A stretch of 64,000 nt of DNA from Diprion similis. Lineage: Eukaryota > Arthropoda > Insecta > Hymenoptera > Diprionidae. Of this stretch, positions 11,324 through 23,308 are shown piece after piece (within the stretch, counting starts at the first letter, position 1; every line of letters starts with the position of its first letter). The position numbers were made by a program, and so were the translations under genes. The DNA lies in NCBI RefSeq assembly GCF_021155765.1, contig NC_060108.1:26809025-26873024 (forward strand), written 5' to 3'. The notes beneath the pieces were generated by a model. That model made no database searches. It had not been told where the DNA came from and saw only the letters and a list, made by a program, of their open reading frames with translations.

Positions 11324-14300
11324 CTTTCATATATCTTTTCTTCTTTTTCCTCGTACGTTGGTTATCTTTTTTTTTTTTTTTTTTCTTCACTCGTGTTTAT
11401 TTTTTCCCTCTTCTTCTCTCCCTTCGTCATTTCTTTTTGGTTGACCCTGGACAAGTCAAGCCGCGTTTATACTCGATGGACAATGTGCTGGTCGTCGTTC
11501 TTGGCTGCGCCTCAAACCTCCGCAGACCCAGCTGCCTCTGTCTCTGATCGTACAACCATGTCCATGTTGAATTGAAATAGGCACGCGGCTGATGTAACCG
11601 CGTCTGAAATGTCGTTTCTCTAAACCTATGAGCGGCAATTGCGGATACATCAAACCCTCGGCTCGTAGCCTTAAGTATAAATATATACTACACCGTTGAT
11701 TTCGGTCAATTCCACCTTCAATTATTGCGGTTATCTCTTATCCGCGTCCGAAACTCAAAAAGGACAATGTGGCCATCAAGCTTCGAGAACCGTTCTTAAA
11801 GATTGATTAATCGCCACTTGCAATCGGTTGGCAACGATTTCCAGTTCGTAATAATTTCGCTTTGTCGTATCGGCAATTGATTTGATTATTCAATATGATC
11901 AAAAAGAAAAAATATCAATATTTCTTTGCGAAGAAAAGTTTACCGCTCATTATTAACCCTAACATATAAATCGATGACGAGGCGTTCGATACGTGGGAAG
12001 TCCGTGGGCAATTTTGCCGGGATTTGCCCCAATAAGAGATGATTTTAAGAGGTTACTACGTCGCGCGAGCAATAATAATGTAATATACACATGTATAACA
12101 TACACATGGCGCGTAACTGCCGCGTCGTAACAATTTGTGCGAGCCTCTCTGCATCGGTCCAATCAAACGTCAATAATAATCTAAACCAGCGTGGAATCTG
12201 TTTACAAGTTTTTTAAACGGTGATAATATGTAGATAGTTTGCACGTATGTACAACTTACGTACGTACATTGTATGTAAAACGCATGTATGGACCGCGTGT
12301 ATAGCGTGTATAATTACCTTCGTCGTGGCTTCTGCTTCTGCTTCTGTTGCTGTTGCTGCTGATATGCTACTACTGCGCACATAATGTTACGTATACAACA
12401 CAAGGATACAAATGTAGACCATATTATCATATGTACTTACGGCATAATACGTGAACTTTAACGAATAACGATCGTCGTGGTATAATGAAAAGTTATTTTT
12501 CATCCTTACTGGAGGGATGCTAATGTCTTAATTACACTCAGGTTATCTCGTGTAATTAACTTTAAGGAACAATATTTCATTACGGTACCAACTGCCACGA
12601 ATTCATTCCGGTTAAAAGTTGATCGGTTTGGCCTTATTTCAGTGAGGAAAAAAAATTATTCATTATTACTGAGATAAGTGATTTCAACCACTTTTCTACA
12701 AATCTCTGATGAACTTGAAATTTTCAAATCTTCTACTACTCTTGCGCAATAATTTCGGTGAAGTTTGTGACGTGAGAATGAAAACGGATGTGTACGGATG
12801 GACCGAGTGAGCTAGAAATTATCGCTGATGATGAGCTTTGCGCAGATACGTAAATAAGGAAATATCTTATGGAAGCATATCGCGGAACTTTTGCACGCAT
12901 TTTTTTTTTTTCTTATATCAATGCATGCTCCTGATACATGAAGGGGATCGGCGCCGCGATGTTGTGCAATATTACATCACACGAATGTAATATACAAAGA
13001 ATATCAATCACATGGGAAATTGAAATGAGAATAAAAGTACACCGCTTTGATTCAAGTTGTATCGCAACTGCGTACTTGTAAGTCGCTGCTGCCGCCTCTC
13101 ACGCATCGTACGCCGATTAAAATATACGTATATGTATGCATGTATGTACATATGTGTAACATACTACGTACAATCACAAGCGGATTCAGGACGTGCAAAA
13201 TTCTCCCATACAATTGCACGGGGATTCTGATTCGCGGGTGAAAATTGACACCCCGCGGCTGCGGTTGGGTTTTGAACACCTGTGCAGGCTGCAGTTGTTG
13301 CAGGATTTGCGGTCGAGGAACCCAAGGAGTCTGCAGATATACGAGTCAGAAGTATAGCGGCGTAGTTAATTTGTTGCACGGCTATTTCACACGCGCGACG
13401 TGTGTTGCTATTACGTATGAGTGGGGCCGTTGAAGATTTAAAGTCGTGTTTTCTTAACGCTGATAATTGCACAGGGAAGCGATGTTAAAACGGAATTAAT
13501 CGCTCGTGAAATTACTTGCCAAACGTGTCGGAGCTCACTGATTCGAAAGCCGAAGGGGTGGCCGAGAATTTCAACTTGCAGTTCCGTATTATAAATTATA
13601 ACGACAATTTGAAATAATAAAATTTGTATTTTTCTGCAACCTTTGCACGCATGAAAACCGGATAAAACTGCGATGTTTGAATTCAATATTAGATTATAGG
13701 CTTCGGCACATTTTTCAACTTCGTGATCGGAGTTTAGCTATTAATAGGGTTCAATCGACATTTATTGAGTTGACGAGTTGTGAACGCGGAATGACTGGAT
13801 CGAATTAGTTCTGAGTGGTGCAGAGAATTCATATTGAAAAACAGGCAGGCATTACGCATTAATAATAATGTTTCGCAAGTTCCGATATTCATTTTGATCA
13901 CAGATTTTCCCATCAACTATATTCAATTCGCGTGAATACTATATAGTACTTCCAAAACCATCGGAAATCGGTTCAATTAATAATGTAAGTGTAGTATAGG
14001 ATAGTATGAATTAAAGAAAAAAAGGATAAAGTTTTTTTCTTATAATACGATAGTAATAATGTTATAAGTACCAGTCGAAATAATATTCCGATTCATGTAA
14101 CGCGGAATATTTTTTCCATTCGTCAATACTTGAGAAGTCGCGATGATAACCTTTTCGATCTCGACCGAAAAAACGCAGTTCCATTAGGCCGACAGCCTTG
14201 TAAGTAAAAGAAGAATTTCTTCTCTCGGGGTTGACAGGAAGTGCAGCAATCAGCGAAGAATTATGCCGCAGCTGGATACTCCCCCCTCTTATTTCGATAT

Positions 14301-17284
14301 TGTGATTATAATATACTTAAGCGAATTATTCCGCGAATCATGTGCGATTTGCCTGACTCTCTTAAATGTTTTCTTATTTCTCGGAAACAGATTACGAGAC
14401 GTTCAGCTGCGGGTTGAATGCAATTTTCATGGAATTGTCACAACTTGTTTCTTGCGCATCCGCGGGTCAGGCGTTGCACAAGATTTATTAAAAAATCTGT
14501 ATACAAAGCCGAACTAATCCAAATACCTTCGGAGTAAACTAACGCACACAAGATTTTATTATTTTTCTTAGAATCCCAGCGAGACTTTGTCTACGATAAA
14601 TAATTGGCGGCGAAAAATACGAGGAGCGATCGAATTTCTGTTTACGAAATTGCTGTGCGTGTGATTTTTTGGAAACGTACAACGTTTTTTCCGGCCTCGT
14701 TTATTATACGACATTATTATACTTTCCGCGTTTTTCAACATCTATGTTCGACGCAATATCGGTGCGATCGTAAATCGTCGTTTCCACCAGTTGCCTGACG
14801 TTTTGATTTCGGAGCGTTTGACTTTTGATTTGAGGAAATTTGGTCAAACGCAATTACTGAGATTCTGCACTTACATGAATGAAAAATTCAATTCTTCTAT
14901 TCAGATTCTGCAAATTTGCTCCTACAACCAGGTTATCGGCACAAATCGTTGCAAGAAATAGAAATCAGATGCCGAAAAACATTCCATAAATTACACATCA
15001 TCAATTATTACCGAGCTGTTCGGGGTATCACCGCTTACATCCATACATCCATCCATAACGTTGTGGTTCTACGCACTTGGCACTATGGCGAAAGTGTATT
15101 TTTACCGACGTATAATACACGTGGCGTATACATATACGTATGTTCACCGTACGAATAGTATGTACGGGTTACAGCTGTTGTGGCAATATTCTTTTCGACA
15201 TGTTGTGATCGGTGTTTGATTTACAATTTCTGATCAGATGGGAATAATTCAGCCAACGCTGATCGTTGTTGAGTGTATTTCGCGATAGTGATACACATAT
15301 AAAATATAAGTTAAAATACGCATCGGAATGCTTCAGACAATAAACCTATAAGAGTATGGAACGCATTCGTGAAAAAACGTCGATCCCACTTTATGTGGGG
15401 GGGAGTTGGAAAAAAATTCCATCGCAGCGCACCATGGAGTAAAATTTTTCCTATCGACATACGACGGGAATCATAGCCCGGTTCGTGCAATCAATAACTG
15501 ATTGCATTACTCAGGCACAATCACAGAGCGTTTATAATAATTGATTCGTCATCGTGAACTGCGGTAACTACGCTTCAAAATACAATATCGGTTACAGGGT
15601 TCGCCATCGCTCGTGTTATACAACAAAATTTTCATTTCAAGCATAATTTTCGTCATTCAAACTTTTCGAAAATTTTATCACTTTGATAGGGTTTGTTGAA
15701 ACGAATCTTCCCACGACCATGATTCCCCAAGCCTGATGGTGAAAATTTCTGCTACTACGAATTTTTGCAGAAATTGTAACACTCCGTAGTATTTCGTATA
15801 GAGAATTGTAGATATGTATATTGTATATGCATTTTTTATGAAGAATTATTAATTTATTTTTGAAAAACTGTATAGTCTTGTAGATATTTGATTAAAAAAA
15901 ATACAAGTTTTCATGAAAATTTACAAGTTCTTATGAGAAACTACGCGTATGTACAATTTTTCGTCAAAATTTATACGAAATGTTCTAAAAGCTGGGTTTG
16001 ACGACGATCATACTTGGTACAAAATAATTGTGCGAGTGAGATTCGATAGCGAGAAGTGTCAGCCGGGAAATGCAACTCGTGCACGTTGTACTGGCTGGAT
16101 ATTTAAGTAAAGCGTGCAACGTCTTATTGTTAGGTATGGACGAGATTCATTCACAGTCGACTGTGACCATGCAGTAGCTATACTTTACACCACACTTACA
16201 ATAAGCGTATACATGAGCATAATAAGCCCGTCGAATCAGTACGGTTCTCGTACATACATGCGATACGCTGTAAATGCGTTGCATTTAGTAGTAGCCGATC
16301 GTGAGCGTTTCGTTATCGGGATTGTCACTTTGCAATGTGACATCTGGTGGGGAAAAATCAAACTAATACAACCAGGCTGACAGCTGATGGTCGGCCATTT
16401 TTTTTCGCGTTTGGATAATAGAACAGGTGTACTTGTGTCGACGATTAATTAATTTATGTGACATGAGTGATTTGAAAGCTCAAGAATTACGATTTGCCAC
16501 CATTAAAATTAAAAACTTAGGTTATGTGGCAATAAAATGGCGCCGACAACCAGGCTTTGACGTCATGACGACATTTTCCAATACTTCGTGGGTCATGCAG
16601 AGAATGCATAGACACATATGAGAACTTGTGTAATAAACGTCGGTACAAGCGACGTAGAATGCAGAGACTCGTTACACGCCAGGGACGTAAAAGTTCACGC
16701 GGGTGTGGGAACTCCTTCCCCCCTTCCCCCGTCGTATTTCCACACGGGTCGCGTGATACAACCTTTACTATCGGTATCACCAAACCAATAATTCAATCAG
16801 CATTACGCACGTTGTAAGACGCGCCGCGCCGAGACGGAGGGCCGAGATGTATGATATACATCCCATATATCAACCATCAGCGTGTGCGGTCTTCCCGTCT
16901 TTCTCCCGATCCCGGATCCTCCCTTCGCCGCTGCCACCCGTGATACACAAATCTCTGACACGACGCAGCGCATAACTCGAAGCTCGTATAACCGAGTACT
17001 TGACGCTTGTTTTCATTTTTTTTTATCCCATTCTCATCTCTATCATATTTATGTGGTCTGTGCTCCGCTCCGCATCTTACAGGGACCTGAAATACCGACT
17101 GCTCGCGGAAACTGTTACGTCAGACCTACTGTCAGACTTCAAGAGTTGTATTTATAATTGTCAGATTCGGGGTTCAGACTGTTTTTATTCAACTTGTATT
17201 TACTCCTGGAGCGGAAATGAAACGTCAACAGACCGCACGAGACTGACTTTCTGCACCTTGATATTCGCGCAATTTACTCATCAC

Positions 17285-17317
17285 GATCAGCTGATCATTC
17301 ATTACGACGCCATATTG
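17285..17317. promoter_or_regulatory. Composite motif, copy 1: GATCAGCTGATC - 8 bases - CGACGCCATATTG
   Basis: A 12-base palindrome containing the CAGCTG E-box, then after exactly 8 bases CGACGCCATATTG. The same arrangement with the same spacing recurs at 39969-40001. AWCAGCTGWT is a known Drosophila core-promoter E-box motif (Ohler motif 5), and GCCAT is the YY1/Pho core. It may mark a housekeeping-type promoter or be part of a dispersed repeat. Confidence 0.4.
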
Positions 17318-18783
17318 CCCAATCGTTCCCACATTTTGGATTCCAATGTTTTTTTTAAACTGCTCTTCCCATCGATGATCATTATATATTGATTATTTAT
17401 ACCAATTCTCGTGACAAACGAGATTGACCAATTACCGTTGAAACTAAACCAACGAATATTTTTTTATCTCGTTTTTTGCCGCTCGTAGGGATTTCCATGC
17501 AAATTATAATATTATAACAAGCGCGTAAATAGTCTGCATAAAATATTATCAAATGGTCTCGAATCGCTGGTTTTATTTTGGCCTCTTCTGTATAATGCTA
17601 TGGAGGGTATGTAGGAAGACATTTAGTCCCTACAGTTCGAGTTGCGTTCTTCCACTCTGATTATAGATAGGAAGGCCTAGGCGTAGTAGACTGCTTGCCG
17701 CCGCTCCAACTTGTTGTCTATAGAACACGGTTCGCGTCGGGCGCGGTACGCAACGTGACCCGATCGAACGTGAAATGATAATTGTGAAAACTACCTGATC
17801 ACGGGAGAAATAATCAATAAGCGTCTGCGCTATAATTGACGGTGTTCTATACTTCGATTTATGATAATGATTTTAGTTTTAAGCATGCTATAGAGTAAGC
17901 TTAGTATTATACATTTACGCAATATATCTACACGTTAGTTATTTATTAATTGAGGAATATATTTATTTATATTTATTTTTCTTCACGTTATATTTTGCGG
18001 ATGTAAATGAATATAGTGTTGTAAAAATTATTGTTATACGCACCATGTAATGATATAAAAGTTGAAAAACATGTGGTTGTACTTCATACTCCTGGTATAC
18101 AATATAATATAATAGGGTATTATAATCCAATGTGTGGATGAGTATACATATGTGTTTTACATATGTAACATATTAAAAATGGGGGAGAATTATCGCACCC
18201 GTTGTGTTTAGCCATGCAATATTCATACGATATAACAACGCTACTGTTATTGAAATGATACGTATACATCTCTCTATATAATGCACATGCGCATACGTTG
18301 TTGCACTTAAGAAATCTTCGTTATTGCCTGGAAAACAATAAATTTATATATGTGACCAATGAAAAGTGGGAATCCGTTATCGAAGACAATGTTATTCTGC
18401 CAATTAAACGGCAACGCGTAGCTAGAAGCCTGCGATTCATAAAAAGACGAACCAATGAAGCGAGGATAACTGACAATCAGTGACAAGTCCATAATGGCCG
18501 CTAAATGCGATTACATTCACGATTCAAGATCCTATACAGTTGTAGGTACAAAGTGGTGCGATAATTTCAACAGCTGCTTTGTTAGCGCTTTTTATAAATG
18601 ATGTGACGTTAGGATCGAAATTTCCGGTTTTACGTGTACGTTCTATAAGTTAATCCGTTTTTCTGTAAGCACAAAATGAAAAAAACATTTACCAGATAAG
18701 ATTATGACGATCTATGATCAATATGCGCATTTTCACAGAACGGTTGTGTTTACATTCCATCAAGTTACGGGGTCGAAATTTAA

Positions 18784-19217
18784 CCCTTTCAGTCACAGTA
18801 ACTCGATAATTATTTATAATTGTTAGAAAAAAACCTATTTTCATAACTGTTAGCAGAGAAATTTTATAATAAATGTATACTGAAAACGCTTGGAATTCAT
18901 TGGTTGACAAACAGAGAGTACAAACTTCAGTGCATGAAGGTAGTTTTCACCCTTCTTAGGGGTGCATTTAGATAGTATTCGGGGTTGCACCTATTTTCGG
19001 CCGAAAATCGTACAGTCCGAAAATAAATATTCATATAAATCTCATTCAAGAACACTGTTTAAAACAATGTTGACAAGTCACCTCGTTTTCACCCCATTTT
19101 AGGAGTTGCAGTTGTCATCAGTTTTATTCAATTTTTGACATCAGTTTCGCATTCAGCGTCAAAAAATATCTACGAAGCGTATAATTGCACTGAGATGTAA
19201 AAAAGAAACTGAAAGGG
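18784..19217. mobile_element. Non-autonomous piggyBac-type element (MITE)
   Basis: A 434-base segment starts CCCTTTCAGT and ends with its exact reverse complement ACTGAAAGGG. It is flanked on both sides by TTAA (18780-18783 and 19218-19221). TTAA target duplication and short CCC-starting terminal repeats define the piggyBac superfamily. There is no transposase frame, so it would depend on an enzyme encoded elsewhere. Inside are two related direct repeats (18945-18966 and 19087-19110) of the form TTTCACCCn(6-7)TAGGnGTnGCA. No other copy is obvious in this window. Confidence 0.75.
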
Positions 19218-19221
19218 TTAA

Positions 19222-22200
19222 ATACATAAATAAAGTCATAAAATTACCGACTTTCCGTTCGGAATGCGAATGATTTCAAGAATCCAGCTCGAATTTTTTC
19301 GGATCATACTGCAGAATTTGTTTGCATCTGGATCGTGAAAATTTCTCTCACAACAGTAATTGGGGGGGGATTTTGAATCTATGAGGTATTTGCGCGATGA
19401 TGTGGTTTGAGTATCGGTGGTATGTGCAATAACACGTTTTATTATTATACAATAATTATAATTTCGATCATTCAATCTGTGTGATCTCGTTCCAAGCTCA
19501 ACAAGCAATCAATGGGCAATCGGGAATGACGTCAATCTTTTACAATGGTCTAGATACGCCTGGGAATCGATATACAGTATAATATGCCGAGAATACCGAC
19601 TTCTCGATAGTTTATGGTCTCGTCATAACTTAGCAAAAAAAACAAAAAGGAGAAAAGGAGTCACAAAGGGCTGAATCAACGACCCCGAATAATATCTCAG
19701 GGAAAGAAACAGGAGCCATTTTTTTCACTCTGAAATCAGCGAATGACAGAATAATAGCATCAGCTTGGGAAATTTCCGTTCGCACTCTAACTCTTACCGC
19801 GTATATAATCGGTAATTTTGTTTTTGTTTAATTATGCGTTTTTTTTTTTTTCTAATTCGAATTAACGATAAACGATTTCGCAAATTTTTGTAATTCAAAA
19901 TTATATATGATCGCCATCAGATATAGTTGCAATTATTTTTAGCACGCATAAGTATTTGGCTTATCGTTCGTGCGAGAAGTAAACAGTGTTAATAAATGGA
20001 TAAATAAAAACGCATCCGCGGCACATGTGATTTGTGGTGAAAAGTATAAAGCCTGGATGTACGTGCACACATCCATTGATTCTTTGACGCATGAATGACA
20101 CGGCTGATAGGATATTGACCCATTCATGTTCCGCAGCAAGTCTTGGGCCCAGATTATTCGAGCTATGTACCCAAGACCGGATGCAATTGATAAATAGGAA
20201 CAGTATAAATTGCGTGCAGCGATTTACGTGACGTACGCATTTCTCCACCAGTGTGCATACATAAATGTTTAATTGTGTTAATTAACGCGTGCGAAGTGCG
20301 TGCACAACGATGCACTTTGGACACTGTATAAATGTGTAGATGTATCTCGTGAATAATGAAATGCGTACGAGACCAAAGCTCTGGCGACATATTTCAATCA
20401 TTTCTTCATTTTATTATTTCCTTCAGTATCAGTTCAATAATAATTATGCACGATCAAAACTAGAGCAATTAAACTGCCTCGATTCGCATGCCGGATGTAT
20501 ATCTGCACAATATGTATAAATATGATTTACGGATCGCATAGATCCATCGTGGTTTCAATTCATAATGCAAAATTCACGTATATATGTTTATTGTTTGTTT
20601 TAATCAATCTTATATGGCGTAAATATCGTGCAGTATAGAACATTGTTTATGTACATTTTAAATAAACAATTTTTTTGCTGTTCGTATATGTATGCATGTG
20701 TGTATATGCTGATACACTGATATATTCTGTGCATAAACAGGTGATTTCAAAAATGTAAAATTTAACGTGCTATAAATTATAGTGTATATAATATAACAAC
20801 AACAGTGTGTGTGTGTGTGTGTGTGTGAGTACACATATACCTAATTCGGAATGTGTATAATTTCTTTCTGCAATAGTTTCCCGAAAATATTTTTCTTAAA
20901 TATCTATAAATATATACGGATATATACTAATTATTTAACTGATCGTCGCGTGCAGAGGCCAAATGGAAAAATGTTTCACCGATAAAATTAACCAGAGTAT
21001 GATTGCGGAGGAAGACGCAATAAAAGAAGAAAAAAATCATAATCATAAACAAATGTAAAATCAATATCAAAATAGTATTTATAGGTTTATAAAAGGTATC
21101 TGTTACAGATTAGGATGTTCGAAAAGTGTGATGTTGCAGTTAGCAAACTGTTATAGTAAATTAAAAGGGAAATAACAAAACTCAAATTCTACAGTCACAA
21201 ATTTGTGAATAATGTTATTTCGTAATAATTCTGATAAAGCTGTGGAGCGGTGTCAAAGAACGACAAGAAAAGAAAAAGACAAAGGTCTAAAACACCGGGT
21301 AGCTAGTTTTATAACAAATATTTGAATGATCACAATGAATATTTGTGTAACAAGAAAAGAATTTGCCTAGTGTATAAAAATATATATGCAGAGTAGGAAA
21401 GTTTCATAGATATGTAAACGCTCTACGGTTATAAATTGGAAATTTACTTGATATTTTTTCCTACAATTTTTCCTACAGCTGGATGTATAAGCCTAACTTT
21501 TGGAAGTGTTTTCTTTTTCTCTCTTTGTAAATCTACGAATATAGGTACACCCTGATGCCACGGCTATGATAAATAAAGCCATCGGTATATAATAATAATA
21601 ATAATAATAATAACGAAGAGAAAAGAAACAATAAAAGTGATAAAGTAATAATTAATAATAATAACTTGACTGATAGACAAAGTAAGTTTTATAAAAATCT
21701 GACAACAGGTGAACGTTGTCATTTTCTGTATATCAATAGTAGCATGTCATCTTAGAATACTGTACACGATCAATTTACGGGTCGATAAAGCAAAGTTATT
21801 AATCCTTAAATTCTAATTTTAAACACAAAACAATTGATTACCATTAACAACAAAGTACGCGGTCATGAGTCGATCATATTTACGGCGAATAACGCTGGTG
21901 CCTATCGCGTCAATGCATGACATACATATGTCATGATACCGTAACGATTGCGTAAATTTCGATTTGCGATAATAGGCCGTTTGCGCATATCTCATCTGTA
22001 CTTTATGGTACCTATTATGTTACACTGATAATTCTCTCACGAATACGACCCTGCATATTATGTACACTGTAATGAACTAGCAAACTTTTCAGATCTGTAT
22101 ATTGTTTATAAATATTACATATATATCTATAGTAAAAATTTGGCAACAAGATTTTTCTGCAAGCAGATTTGATTATACATATTAAACGAACATACGTCTC

Positions 22201-23139
22201 GTAAAAAGTTGTAGAAAAATTTATATTTACGCTTCGAATTTTTACCTAATTTCACCTTTATTCTTTAAATTCAAATTTCAAAGTTATTGATTAATTGATT
22301 TTTACGGAAGTATACGCGTCATACGTTTTTTCACGTCTCTCTATGTATTATGATTCGAATACTATACTCCGACAATCCATCTATAGCTTGATTCACCTGA
22401 TTTAACTTCTTTTAGTAATATGTTATTTTGTTTTTCGGTCTCTATAGATTTCACACTGTCGGTTTCGAGATCCCTATTCTCTTCGGTTCCTTCTTCTTTT
22501 TTTGTTTTAATAAAGTATCTAGTAATAGCGTATTTTTACAATACGCAGCTGGCACCAAAAGTGTAACTTGTTACAAAAGACATCCTAATGAACTAAAAAT
22601 TATACCAATACCTGTACATGAAGAGTGATTCGGATGATCTGTGAAATTACCTTCTCCTCGATTATGTACTCTCGCACATGTATGTATGCATTTCACTACA
22701 GCTTCGAAGGCAATAACGTCTAATGTTACAAAGTGATCAAATTAATTAAGTTGCTAATGTCATGCTCGCTGGTGTAAGAATTAATATGTCCCTCCTACTG
22801 TACAACCGCTCTACAGATTAGATGCAAACCTTGGTTTCTAGATGTATGGCAGATGTAGCGCAAGCAGGCAGGGTACCGAATAGTAATGCACTCTCGAACG
22901 GGCACATTTGTCGCTGAAGATTTTTTCCTCAGGTACGCCGAAAACCGTGCCTTCGCCACCTACATCGTTACGTTAAGCTGATCTTTATACGCTCGCCCTT
23001 CCTGCGGTACAATGGCAATAATTATATGCCGAATCCGTAAGGTCGGGAATATGATGATTTAAGCAGAGGATATATTGTCAATCTGCTCTCAACAATTAGG
23101 GTAAACACATAAGGGGCCATTTTTGTACTAGTCTGACGA
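19222..23139. other. AT-rich DNA including the probable ACAP 3' untranslated region
   Basis: No recognised coding exon. The part next to 23139 must contain the 3' untranslated region of ACAP. The nearest minus-strand AATAAA is at 22262-22257, about 880 bases past the stop. Microsatellites: (GT)n at 20805-20827 and (AAT)n at 21589-21613. Another TGACGTCA lies at 19527. Confidence 0.45.
20805..20827. repeat. (GT)n microsatellite
   Basis: Eleven GT dinucleotides. Confidence 0.9.
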
Positions 23140-23308
23140 TCAATCCAAAGCGCTTGGCCAGTTGCTATTATCGTTACGGCGCTGAAGCCGTTCCGGATGA
23201 GAGCAAGCGAGCTGACTGAAATCTCGCACAACGTCGTTGAACGTTTCGTCGCCCGTCACTCCTGTGTCAGAATCCTTCATCTCCTCGTTTAACCGACCCA
23301 GCCGTAAT
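23140..23308 (-). CDS. CenB1A: ACAP terminal coding exon 12
   Basis: Encodes [20 protein letters not shown], then [20 protein letters not shown] and a short divergent tail, stopping at TGA (23142-23140). The NEEM...GDET..D..RDFSQ block is the conserved ACAP C-terminus, so the end is secure. Confidence 0.96.

Larger units (their letters stand above)
6409..18779. other. Long stretch without recognised genes
   Basis: Apart from the weak candidate unit at 6.4-7.6 kb, I find no exon with recognisable protein similarity on either strand. Simple repeats are present: (TTCG)n at 11302-11323, a CTTCTG/TTGCTG run at 12328-12362, T runs at 11369 and 12900, and a tandem TACGTTATACGT cluster near 9775-9805. 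A perfect TGACGTCA is at 16558. Parts could be introns or regulatory DNA of a gene beyond the left edge. Confidence 0.5.
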
